Shown in pieces: positions 30,711-40,434 of a DNA stretch of 64,000 nucleotides (the stretch's first letter is position 1; each line of letters begins with the position of its first letter). The stretch is from Prorocentrum cordatum (lineage: Eukaryota; Sar; Dinophyceae; Prorocentrales; Prorocentraceae): NCBI GenBank assembly GCA_963575745.1, contig CAUYUJ010015028.1, forward strand, positions 112,501 to 176,500, in the 5' to 3' direction. The notes below the pieces were generated by a model. It saw nothing but the letters and a program-made list of their open reading frames with translations, searched no databases and had not been told where the DNA came from. Position numbers and translations under genes: made by a program.

Positions 30711-31813
30711 CACGCGGTGCGCGCGCGCGACGCGCCCAGGTTCCGCTTGGCCTACCAGCCCGCGGGGGGGACGCCCGGCGCCGCCCCCGCCTCGCGAGGC
30801 CCCGCCTCGCGCCGCCGCCGCCAGGGGGGGGGAGAGAGAACAAAGGGGCGCCTTCCGCAGGCCTCCCAGGTGTGGGGGGCGGCCACGGAGGAGGAGGAGA
30901 ATCGGCACGAGCGAAATGGGCACGGACAAAATGGGTACAATGCTCAACAGCAGTTCCTGATCATTTTGAACAGGACTCGCTGTCCGCGCCGTCGCGGCCT
31001 GTGTCCACTTGAGGCAGAAGGCCGCCTGCCCAACAGCGGCCGCTGTTGGTTTGGGACGATATTTGCTGTTGGGCATTGTGCCCATTGTTTCAGTACCCAT
31101 TCCGGGCGTCCAAAGAGGAGGCGGAGAAGGAGGCGGAGGAGGAGGAGGAGAAGGAGGGGGAGGGGGAGGAGGAGGGGGGAAGCGGAGCAGGTGGCGGAGG
31201 CGGAGCAGGAGGCGGAGGAGGCGGAGCAGGAGGAGAAGGAGGAGGAGGAGGCGGAGGAGGAAGAGACCAACGCCAGCGTCGGCACTGCACGAGCCCGCCG
31301 CAAACGTGCCCCCCCGGCCAAAAGGGTGATTTTAGCTGTGCGCTCCCTCTTGGAGCCCATGGGCGCCCTCGGGGTCTCGTGGGGGTGTCGGGGGCGGCCA
31401 AGAGGGGGGTGATGGCCAGGGGAGGGGGAGCTCATGGCGGGGGCCATGAGATCTCCCCATCTCTCATGGCGCCTCTTCTGATTTCATTGCGTCCCCCGCC
31501 CCCCCCCCCCCACGGGCCGCGCACATGCCGCCGACCATGATTTGCGCGCCCCCCTCCTGGACGCCCCCTCTTGGCCGCCCCCGAGGGGGGAGCTCTGCTC
31601 TGGAGACTGCAGGGTCCCTCCTCATGCAGGCCCTGAGGGCACCTTGGGCCAGGGCCACTTCTGGCAGCACCCGAGACGTGAGGGAGGCAGACCATGGGCA
31701 CTGATAGGGGGGGTGTCAAGCAGGGGGAATCCAGCGGCTGCGCCTCGCCGAGAGGCGTCCGGGGTTGCCCGGATCGTCGGGAGTGGCCGGCGGAGACCCG
31801 CGACCCGACAACG
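30711..31813. other. GC-rich spacer with (GGA)n tract; no gene
   Basis: 31116-31262 is a GGA/GGC-rich repeat. The rest lacks recognisable genes or repeats. Confidence 0.45.
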
Positions 31814-31961
31814 TGAGTCGGGCTCGGGCACGTCCTTCTACATGAGGCATAGTCAACAAGAGTATACTCTGGGGAGGTTTTTTTTGTATTTTAGAATCTT
31901 TTTGGGGATATGTGTTCACTATTTTTATTATCTCGTCCAAATCCGCCTGTACCGACCTAAG
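31814..31961. mobile_element. TIR element copy 4 (TCGGGC family)
   Basis: Left GAGTCGGGCTCGGGCACGTC then CTTCTACATGAGG; right AAATCCGCCTGTA then CCGACCTAAG, with about 14 bp of the usual right terminus deleted. Interior has CATAGTCAACAAGAGTATAC and a T8 run. It lies just upstream of E3. Confidence 0.7.
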
Positions 31962-31988
31962 GATAGGTACCATGGGGACGTTTTCAAC

Positions 31989-33440
31989 ATGATCGACCCA
32001 CGAACCCGGAAAGGAATATAGAAATGTAAGGCATTGCAACATTTCAAAGACACCTGATTGGGCGACGGGCACATGCAATGCTGAATGTATCGATGATGAT
32101 GTACTGTGCCGAGGGCTGTGCTGTGCTACGCCGTGCTGAACTGCGATGTGCCATGCCGCGATTGTGCTCTATATAGCGTTGCGGATCGAGTCCTCCCTGG
32201 CATCCGAGTCCTCACCGAACTGATCTGGAGCGTGAGCTCGAGCTGCCTGAGCAGATGGTAGCTGCCCCAGAACTAATCGACAGAGGGAACATGCCAGGAG
32301 GACGCGCCGCGGAACGTCCCAAGGGACGCACCAGGCGACGTGCCAGTGGACGTGCCATGGGGACGCATCGCGGGACGTGCCAAGGGGACGCGCTACTGAA
32401 CGTGCCAATGGACGTGCCGAGGGACTTGCCAGGGGACGCGCCGCGCGACGTGCCAGGTGGACTCGCCACGGAACGCGCCAAGGAACGTGCCAAGGTGCAT
32501 AATTGAGTGTATCGATCTTGATGTACCGTGCCGACGGCTGTGCTGTGCTGGGCCGTGCTGAACTGCGATGTGCCATGCCGCGATTGTGATCTATATAGCG
32601 TTGTGGATCGAGTCCTCCCTGGCATCCGAGTCCTCACCGAACTGATCTGGATCGTAAGCTCGAGCTGCCTGAGCAGATGGTAGCTGCCCCAGAACTAATC
32701 GACAGAGGGAACATGCCAAGAGGACGCGCCGCGGAACGTCCCAAGGGACGCGCCAGGCGACGTGCCAGGGGACGTGCCATGGGCACGCACCGCGGGACGT
32801 GCCAAGGGGACGCGCTACGGAACGTGCCAATGGACGTGCACCGCGCGACGTGCCAGGGGGACTCGCCACGGGACGCTCCGCGGAACGTGCCAGGCAACAT
32901 GCCATGCTGCAATGCTAAGGGTTTCGATATTGATGTACCGTGCCGAGGGCTGTGCTGTGCCTGGGCGACCTGGACACGTGAAAACACGCGTTTCGCTCAA
33001 GACGTTGTCAGCACATCCTCAAGCTATCCGCCTGGGCGACCTGGACACGTGAAAACAAGCCTCTGGTTCGAGACATCCTCAACAAATCCTCATGCTAGAC
33101 ATCTGTCTGGGCCACTTGGAGGCGTGAAACCAAGCGTCTCGCTCGAGACATTCTCAAGACTTGGGCAAGTGAAAACAAGCAATCCACTTGAGAGATCCTC
33201 AGAATTCAGGTCCCCAGGAGAGGACCATCTATAACACAAAACAAGCGTTTCGCTCGAGACATCCTCAACAAATTCTGAAAAACAAGCGTTTCGCTCGAGA
33301 CATCCTCAATTTTTAATTCGCCGGCCCTACGCGACCTCGTTATTTATCGCAAAAGAAATTCGCCGGTCCTACAGCCGTCAAAACCGGGGGGAAACCAACT
33401 AAAAGAGAACCCTGGGCTCAGGCCCTTTCCGGGAAAAAGA
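31989..33440. mobile_element. Composite repeat unit E3, about 1.45 kb
   Basis: Same header, module and terminal order as E1/E2, ends CCCGGAAAGG / CCTTTCCGGG. Two (a)+(b) modules, then the CTCGAGAC array. GGGGACGTTTT occurs just before it (31974-31984) and just after it (33450-33460), a possible target duplication. Confidence 0.85.
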
Positions 33441-33566
33441 GTACAGTCTGGGGACGTTTTTTTTGTAGTTTGAGGCATGTTTGAATAGCTTGGATCGTGG
33501 TTTTTTTGTATACAAAGAACAATTCGTGCAACATCCGCCTGCAGGAGGACATGCCCGACCTATAGA
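33441..33566. mobile_element. TIR element copy 5, left end missing at the E3 border
   Basis: AGAGTACAGTCTGGGGACG then T8 matches the interior of copy 4. The right end ATCCGCCTGCAGGAGGACAT then GCCCGACCT is intact. The left TIR is absent where E3 ends, so E3 probably disrupted this element. Confidence 0.65.
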
Positions 33567-33946
33567 TAGGCACAGTGGGGGATTCATCGACCCCAGACTC
33601 GGAGGGTGGAGAAGCGACACCAACACCACCAGGGGGGCCACCTCCAGCGAGGAGGTCCACGATGCCTCCCCGAGCTCGAGGCTGGGGATGTCTCGAGCGA
33701 GAGGGGGGACCACACCACCAGGGAGACCTCCCTTTCTCCTCGCATCTCCTCGCCCTGGTGTCGCCTTTCCTTGTCCCTACAGACCGCCCCCTCAGCGCCG
33801 AGGGTTGACGGGGCCCGCGGGCCCACCCGCCCAGGGAGCGGTCAGATCCGCCCTCGGGGGGGCCCGCCGTCAAGTCGGGCCTGTGTCCCTCTTCGGGGGG
33901 ACATTCAAAAATGTCCCAACATATAGTTCAGAGCCCCGAATCATCA
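33567..33946. other. Spacer; nothing recognised
   Basis: GC-rich without identified features. Confidence 0.35.
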
Positions 33947-34025
33947 GGGGTAACTCGGGTTAGGGATAACTCGGGTTCGTTTTTCGGGAATCCAGGCCCG
34001 AGTTACCCCGGACCCGAGTTACCCC
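33947..34025. mobile_element. Fold-back element built of GGGTAACTCGGG words
   Basis: 33947-33975 pairs with 33997-34025 (26 of 29 matching). Each arm holds two TAACTCGGG copies, and another lies at about 34028-34036. Loop about 21 nt. Confidence 0.85.
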
Positions 34026-34085
34026 GGATAACTCGGGCGCCCAAATAGTCAAACATGTTCAGAAGATACAGAAATAATCAAACAT

Positions 34086-34254
34086 GTTAGGTCTTTCTTG
34101 CATATGTTCTACGGGGGGAATACAGCAATAGTCAAACACACCAAAAATATACAAACGTAGCAAAATAGCATGGTCGGTCTTTTTGGATATGTTCTGCATA
34201 TTGTTGTTTCTTTCGTCAAAAATCCCCCCCTGTCGGAGGACGTGCCCGACCTTT
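34086..34254. mobile_element. TIR element copy 6 (diverged)
   Basis: Right end AATCCCCCCCTGTCGGAGGA then CGTGCCCGACC; left end diverged (TTAGGTCTTTCTTGCATATG then TTCTACGGGGGGA). Interior AATAGTCAAACACACC. Confidence 0.6.
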
Positions 34255-34420
34255 TGCCTATCGCCCGTGCGTCGGCGGTGCATCGCCGAGTCCAAGTCGG
34301 CGTGCCCCCGCCCACTGAGTCAGTTCCCCTTCTGACGCTCCCCCTCACCAGGGCACGTAGGCGCGCTGATCCGCCTCATCGCGTCGGTGCTCCCGCCGAG
34401 CAGCGTGCGGAGCAGGTTCA

Positions 34421-34547
34421 TGTCTGGCCTGTCCCTCTACAGTGTGGGGACTATTTTTTAAATATTTGTTTCACCATTTTGGAGTATTTTTGGCGTATGT
34501 TTCTTTTTCGTCGAAAATCCGCCTGTAGGGGTGCACGCCCGACTTAA
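34421..34547. mobile_element. TIR element copy 7, 127 bp
   Basis: Left TGTCTGGCCTGTCCCTCTAC then AG; right in reverse complement CTTAAGTCGGGCGTGCACCC then CTACAGGCGGA. AT-rich core with CACCATTTTGGAGTATTTTT, shared with the 12591-12672 remnant. Confidence 0.75.
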
Positions 34548-35799
34548 GAGCAGGTGATCCGTTTCTTGTTCATGTTGCTCTGCCGATCGGCGCGGGCCCT
34601 CGCAACCCCCACCCCCTCCTCCCTCCTCTGGAGCAGATCTTGGCTGTTTTGGGCGCCTGTTTCGAGTAGGTGGGGCCTCTCCCATGGGACGCACTGCTGC
34701 AAAGAGTCGCACTGAGCAGAGGTCCGGAGCCAGACTCCCCCCCTTCCCTTCAGTCCAATGTCGAACCGCCGAATAAGAAACGTTCACCAGGCGATGTGGG
34801 CCTGACCAGCCGCCGCACATCAGAAAAGACCCCAGAAGCCCGCGACAGCGCCCCAGAACTCCAGAGGGCCCACAGGAGTCGAGCGTCAGTCTCCTTCCTC
34901 CATCGTCTTGGTGCAATTCTGCCCGGGACCATATCTGCGTCCCGACGGCGCTCCGCTATGCGCGCCAAACGCACGGTGGGTCTTCCGTAGCTGCACGGCC
35001 AGCTGCCAGCGCGTGCTCACATGTTCGCGGCCAGGCTCAGGGGAGCCTCATCAAGTCTCGTGCTCCAGCTCCGTCACTTCATGGTTCTCGATTGTTTTAG
35101 CCCGAATGGCGCCAGCCATATGATCTTCTCTCGTAGTTGTCTCCAGGCTGTTGAAAGAATGTATCCGCAGTCTTTCGAACGCCGATCCTTGCGAGGGGCG
35201 TGCTGAGTAAGCTTGAGATGCAGCTAGTCACGAGAAATCAAGCGTTCTGTCGTTGCTGCTGTTTCGCCGCTGTCAGATCGTTTGCTCCTGTGGCGACTGC
35301 CTGGGTCGCCCGAAGGGGTCGTACGATGAGAACTGCGCTTCGCGGTAAGGGCTGGACAGGTACAGTTCTCTGAGTTGGCCGTGCGTCGCGCCGTATGAGG
35401 CGCCAAGTTTGTTGACCTGGGGCAGGCTCAGATCGAGTCACTTGAGACCCTGAGCGTTCAAGTGAGACTAGGTCTTGCACTTCTGCAGGAAGAGCTAGGT
35501 ATATCAGCTGACTGCCAGCTTTGCAAGTCTCAGGGACAGTGTATCGCATTGCAGTCGAAACGCCGAGTCATACAGTCTGTATACGTCTGTGCCCCCCTAA
35601 TTCAAGGCAAACGTTATGTGGTCAAATTTGCTGATCCCGACATCGTCACTATTTCGATTGTGGTCTCCACATGGTTGTCGTTGAATCCGTCTGTCGATGA
35701 ATACACTGCAGCTTTATTTGATTGTGTAAACGCACTACAAATCGAATCCATGAATAAGTAGACCCTCCCGGCCTGGGGTGGCCAGTCCGCAACCATCCA
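34548..35799. other. Long stretch without a recognised gene
   Basis: More balanced base composition than the neighbours. Only short frames occur, for example 99 codons at 35462-35761 on +, with no known motif. It could hold host intron or intergenic DNA. Confidence 0.4.
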
Positions 35800-36418
35800 G
35801 GAACACTTGTTGATACCCCCTCCCCGGGGCCTCAAAGGAGCCTCCAGACTGCCCAGGAGGCCTCCAAGACGGCACCAGAAGGCCCCCAAGATGGTCCAAG
35901 AGGGCTCCGGCACGGCCAAAGATCGCACTCAGACGCCCAACATGTCCCAAGCCCAAGACGGCCCAAGGGGCCTCCAAGACGCCCCAAGAGCCTCCAAGAG
36001 GGTTCCCAAGAGGGCCCCAATGCGCACACTTTGTTTTTGAAGGTACTTGGGGTTCTCGCCTTTTCGGCTTCCCGCCGCTCCAAGACGGCCCAAGAAGGCC
36101 CAAGAGGCCCCCAAGAACGCCCCAAGACGGTCGAAGCGGCCCCCAACACGGCCCCAAGACCGTCCAAGAGGGCCCCAAAACGGCTCAAGAGGCGCCCTAG
36201 ATCGCCCAAGAAGGCTCCAAGATGGCCCCAAGAGGGGGCCCAAGAGGGGGAACACAAACCGACAATTCGAGCATTCCGCCCCTAAGAGGCCCCCCTGGAG
36301 GCCCTAAGAGGACCCCAAGACAGCCCAAGAGGCCCCCTAGAGGCCACCCAAGAGCTTCAAAAAGAGGCCCCCAGAGGCTCCAAAACGGCCCCCAAGAGGG
36401 TTCCAAAACTGCATCATT
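35800..36418. repeat. CTCTTGGGGGCC minisatellite family (locus 2), reverse orientation
   Basis: Units read GGCCCCCAAGAG/CAAGATGGCCC. Embedded non-repeat islands TTGGGGTTCTCGCCTTTTCG (36046) and GGGGGAACACAAACCGAC (36244) have reverse-complement counterparts in the 62580-63190 locus. Confidence 0.8.
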
Positions 36419-36502
36419 CAATGCATGATTCACGCACCATCGTCATGACAGCATCAGCCCCCTCATCATCACTCACAAGTCCTCCACCTCTCAATCAATC
36501 AC

Positions 36503-36508
36503 TCACAC

Positions 36509-36574
<66 letters not shown>
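36503..36574. repeat. (ATC)n microsatellite
   Basis: About 22 CATCAT triplets. Confidence 0.95.
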
Positions 36575-36576
<2 letters not shown>

Positions 36577-36719
36577 GCCACACTCACCACGCAATACCAC
36601 CCGCAGCACCATCGTTATCACATTTTCGCCCGTTACCAACATATCGTCATCATCATCACTTTCGCTGTATCAGGTTCATAATCATCGTCATCGCACGCAC
36701 ACGCGTTCACCTTCACGAA

Positions 36720-37009
36720 GTCTTAAGCGTGAGCCCCATTCGTGATTAAACTTGAAGAAAGTCGCAGGCGGGACTCCCCCCCCCGTATGGGGCCCGCAGA
36801 TCATGTTATCAATCTGAGCGGGTCATGCGACCCCGAGCCTTGAATCTAGAGGACGTCTCGTGCGGGAACCTCGTCCCCGATTGAAATTGTTGACGCTTCG
36901 CGGATCCCCACAAGCCCATCCAGAAACGATGCCCAGAGGAATTGCCTCGATCAGGGAAGTGGGCAGCACGCAGAGGAAGCCATCTGAGACATCTTGGGAT
37001 ATCTTGAGC
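36720..37009. repeat. Dispersed repeat P, copy 1, and flank
   Basis: CCCGTATGGGGCCCGCAGAT then CATGTTATCAATCTGAGCGG recurs near 37592-37633 and 37765-37808. Also GTGCGGGAACCTCGTCC and ATCCAGAAACGATGCCCAGA, the latter again at 46347-46366. Confidence 0.65.
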
Positions 37010-37480
37010 CATTTTGGAGGTCATGTTTGGCTCTCCCAGGCGCTCTTGGAGTCATCTTTAATCAGGCCACCCCCAGGAGGCCAGCATGTGGCCAAAACCT
37101 TCGTAACATCGATGATTTGGCATTCTCGCCGAGGCCTCTTGGAGCATCTTGGGTGCCTCTGGGGGGTCTCTTGAGGCCTCTTGGGGGCCTCCTGGGGGCC
37201 TCCTGGGGGCCTCTTGGGGGCCTCTTGGGGCCATCTTGGGGCCATATTGGGGCCATCTTGGGACCTCTTGGGGCCTCCTGGGCGCGTCTTGGGGCCATCT
37301 TGGAGGAGATCGATCAATCAAGAGGGGAGCTTTAATTAGGGTCCCCCCTCAGGAGGCCAACATTGGGCCAAAACCGTAGTAAAACCAATGATGTTGGCTT
37401 CCTCGCCGAGGCCGTTTTGGACGCTCCGACACCTCGCTGAACCCCCTGTCCAGGTCCAGGGGAGGGGGTAGGGGGAGGGG
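37010..37480. repeat. CTCTTGGGGGCC minisatellite family (locus 3)
   Basis: The cleanest 12-bp units are at 37165-37230. Both sides carry the flank (CCCAGGAGGCCAGCATGTGG at 37071, and CCTCAGGAGGCCAACATTGG at 37347, each followed by CTCGCCGAGGCC), so the array sits between direct copies. Confidence 0.8.
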
Positions 37481-37850
37481 TAAAACCCTTCCCCGAAGGG
37501 GAAGAAGGAGCGGTGGAAGAGGAAACTTTCTAAACCACCGACGCCCAGAGGGCTGGTGGGATTCGAGGAAGTCTCAGGCAGGAGCCCCTTCCGTATAGGG
37601 CCAGCAGATCATGTTATGAATCCGAGCGGGCCATCCGAACCTTGTAATTGATGTCACGCTCGGGCAACCCCGCGTCTTGAATTTGGAGGGGGTCCCGTGC
37701 AGGAGCCTCGTCCGTGAGTGGGATGCGAGGAAGTAGGCCCTCAGGCGGGAGCCCCCTCCGTATGGGGCTCGCGGATTACGTTAATTAGTAATCCGCGCGG
37801 GCGATCCGAATTTTGTAAGTGTCGTCATTCTCGGGTTTGCGCCAGGGCGA
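37481..37850. repeat. Copies of repeats D (partial) and P
   Basis: AGAGGGCTGGTGGGATTCGA (37547) matches repeat D. Two P copies follow, the second with a GGATTAC/GTAATCC hairpin at 37771-37792. Confidence 0.65.
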
Positions 37851-38083
37851 GAAGGAGAACGGCGCAGAGGAGACGGTAAGGGCGCTCCACGACGAGGAGG
37901 GTTTGTTCTAGATTTGCCGAGAGGGCTCTCATGCCGGGTCCGACCGTCGGGGTAAGGTTCGTTCTTGATTCAGTTCCGAGGCGCCCCTCGGCTGCCTCGA
38001 TCGCGTCTTGAACCCGAAGAGCTGCCGACAAAACGTGCGTTGCCCTCCGCTGCGCAGCCGCGCACGTGGCGCGACGCCAAAAC

Positions 38084-38164
<81 letters not shown>

Positions 38165-38345
38165 AGTTTGTGTGTGTGCGTGTGTGTGTGTGTGCGTGTG
38201 TGTGTGTGTGTACGTAAGCGTGTGTGTGCGCGCGTGTGCGTGTGAGTGTGCGTGTGTGCGTGTGTGCGCCCATGTTGGTGTGTGTATGAGTGTGTGTGTG
38301 TGAGTGTGTGAGAGAGAGAGAGAGAGAGAGAGAATGTGTGAGAAT
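38084..38345. repeat. (TG)n microsatellite with (AG)n patch
   Basis: An almost pure TG run at 38087-38160, then interrupted TG/CG, with (GA)n at 38309-38332. Confidence 0.95.
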
Positions 38346-38867
38346 GTGTGTGTGTGCGCGTGTTCGCCCCCCTTTCATGGCGTTCCGCCTTCAGGCCCTT
38401 TGTCGCTCGGCCTCTGCCTGCCTCATCTGCACGCGCCCTCCCCTCGCTGGGCTTCCGCCGTGGCCCGTCCCAGGGCTCCGGCGGCACGAGTCTCGCGGCG
38501 CACCCCCCCCGAGAGGACCGCACGGTCTGCCTCCTCCGCCCGCCGCCAGGGCGCACCCTCGCGCGCTGCCCCTCCTGCCTCCTCCTCCCTGGCCCGTCGC
38601 TCGTCCTCCTCGGCAGCTGCGAGTCTTCCCTGTGGGTGAGCACTGCGTGCACCCGCCGTGCTCCCCGCCGAAGGCTGCGTGAGCCCCCGGCCGCTCTCAC
38701 CATGTCTCCGGTGGCGCTCTCCGGGCTCCCAGCTGACTGACTCCGCCGCGTCGCTGCGCGCGTGGCTGCGACACCAAGCGGTCCAGGCACGGGAAAACGG
38801 GCAGAGCAGAACGAAAAGCAGAACGAGCACGAAACGAAAATCAACGTTTAGGTTTAGCCCTGAAGCA
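38346..38867. other. GC-rich stretch upstream of the cysteine-rich gene; no gene named
   Basis: Possibly 5' untranslated or intronic sequence of the gene at 39137. No motif recognised. Confidence 0.35.
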
Positions 38868-38996
38868 GTCTGTGTGTGCGCGCGTGTGTGTGTGTGTGTG
38901 TTTCTGTGTGCGCGCGCATATGTGTTTGTGTCTGTGTCTGTGCCTGTGCCTGTGTCTGTGTCTGTGTCTGTGTGTGTGTGTGTGTGTCTGAGCGCG
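38868..38996. repeat. (TG)n/(CTGTGT)n microsatellite
   Basis: TG dinucleotides, with TCTGTG hexamers at 38930-38970. Confidence 0.95.
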
Positions 38997-39136
38997 CGTT
39001 CGCGCGCGTGCCGATCGCCACCGCCCACCATCACCACCGTCATCACCATGGTGCTCATTTTGCTTCAGAGGCCCAGGAGCTGCCCATTCGGGGACATCGG
39101 CGATCACCTCAAGCACCGGCTACGCAGCTGGCCGCC

Positions 39137-39811
39137 ATGGCCCGGGTTGTCGACGAGTCGCCGCGGTTGGTGCCAGATTTCGCGGACGAGGCCGCAAGCG
39201 AAGAAGACGCAGGGGGAGCGGCGCTCACGGGTGTTGGCTGGGCGGCGTCGCGGCGCATGAGCGCGGTTTCCACAGCCGCCGTCGTGTGCACAGCTCTGTT
39301 GGCGCTTACTTTCACATGGAGGCCTACGCGCGCCATCGAGGTCGTGCCCACCGCCGCAGCCACCTCGCTATCGTCCGATGGCATCGACAGCATCATCCAT
39401 TCCCACTCGCTTGGTGTAGGCGACTCCGTGACCACGGTCGAAGTTGGCTGCAAGAATTGGAAATCGGCTTCGCTCAGAACCCTCCTTGCCCCAAATGAGC
39501 ACGTGTGTGTGGAGACGTGCCGTGAGACTGAGGGCTGCTTCGCGGTGAATTTCCAGCATGAGAAATGCCCGGACGACCCGAGATCGATGCATGCGAACCA
39601 GGGGCATTGCGACCTATTGGGAGAGGAGTGCGACCAGGGGCCGAACCACTGTTGGACACTGTACGAGCTGCCAGAGGATCAAAGATACGGTGCGAATAAG
39701 AGCAAGGTCCTCCTCCCAATCTTCCTCCCGCCTGTCCCGTTTCCCTTCTCCAGGATCCGTTTTCCTGAATGGTGCAATTCCTGGAAGGATGAATTTTTGC
39801 ATCGGCGTTGA
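39137..39811 (+). CDS. Membrane-anchored cysteine-rich protein (PAN/Apple-like), partial
   Basis: The start ATG at 39137 has a textbook eukaryotic context (GCCGCCATGG). Residues 1-40 are acidic and cytosolic in character (VVDESPRLVPDFADEAASEE). A single hydrophobic helix follows (STAAVVCTALLALTFTW, about residues 43-60), giving a probable type II or signal-anchor topology. Then comes a cysteine-rich domain, VGCKNWKSASLRTLL to LGEECDQGPNHCWTLYELP, with about eight Cys in a CxxxCxxxxxC..F pattern like PAN/Apple modules, which bind carbohydrate or protein. From about 39707 the reading turns pyrimidine-rich (GTCCTCCTCC...), probably intron, so the exon likely ends near AGCAAG 39706 and the TGA at 39811 may not be the real stop. 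Ordinary codon use and composition unlike the repeats around it support a host gene. Confidence 0.65.
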   Translation: MARVVDESPRLVPDFADEAASEEDAGGAALTGVGWAASRRMSAVSTAAVVCTALLALTFTWRPTRAIEVVPTAAATSLSSDGIDSIIHSHSLGVGDSVTTVEVGCKNWKSASLRTLLAPNEHVCVETCRETEGCFAVNFQHEKCPDDPRSMHANQGHCDLLGEECDQGPNHCWTLYELPEDQRYGANKSKVLLPIFLPPVPFPFSRIRFPEWCNSWKDEFLHRR

Positions 39812-40430
39812 CAAGTGTGGATTCGAAATCAGGCCTTGCCCAGCGAGATCCTGGCTAATCCAGCTTGAGTGGCCCAGGGTTTCATCCGGCCCAACCTGGC
39901 TCAATACTTGGAGAGTCCCCAATCGTTCCCACGAAGGCCACCCAACCCAGGAGCTGCCTCCGCACATCCTCTCCCGCTCTCACCTCCCCTCCGAACTTTC
40001 GGAGGCTTGCGCGGATTTCTTGGATCGGCATTGGACCCCCCTCTGGTGCGCCCAGCGCGCCAGAAGCGGCACCGGAGGCTCCGCCAGGAGGGTCAGAAAT
40101 CCCGGCTGACTCCTGGCATCGCTCGGACCTGTGCATTTTTCTCGCGGCGAGGACCCTGGAGGAGCATCTTGGACCATCGAGCAAACAAAAACACGCACGA
40201 AACCGAACGCACAGGGAATGGACGTCCGAGCGATGGCAAGGAGGCGGCACCGGAGGCGCCGCCAGGAGGGTCAGAAGCCCTTGCTGACCTCAAGAGGTCT
40301 GTGTTGGTTCTCGTGTGTTCCCGCCTAGGAAGCTAATGTCAGGAGAGGAGAAACACACAGACACAAGTAAGCGTCGACTCCGAGGAACATACGGGAAGTG
40401 GGGGGGAAGACAAACATTCAGAACGTATGG
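39812..40430. other. Spacer with half fold-back copy and a duplicated block
   Basis: 40007-40046 is a left-arm copy of the ACTCGGAGG fold-back element (GCGCGGATTTCTTGGATCGG). GGCGGCACCGGAGG..CCGCCAGGAGGGTCAGAA occurs at about 40066 and 40242. No gene. Confidence 0.6.
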
Positions 40431-40434
40431 GAAC

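Noticed and set aside
33060-33080. tRNA gene from GGTTCGAGAC
   Set aside because: B-box-like word only; no acceptor stem, A box at correct spacing or cloverleaf.
34421-34547. Spliced-leader RNA gene from CATTTTGG
   Set aside because: Only a partial word resemblance; the remaining leader sequence is absent and the word belongs to the TIR element core.
35462-35761. 99-codon frame on +
   Set aside because: No motif, no context and no repeat relationship; too short to claim as a gene.
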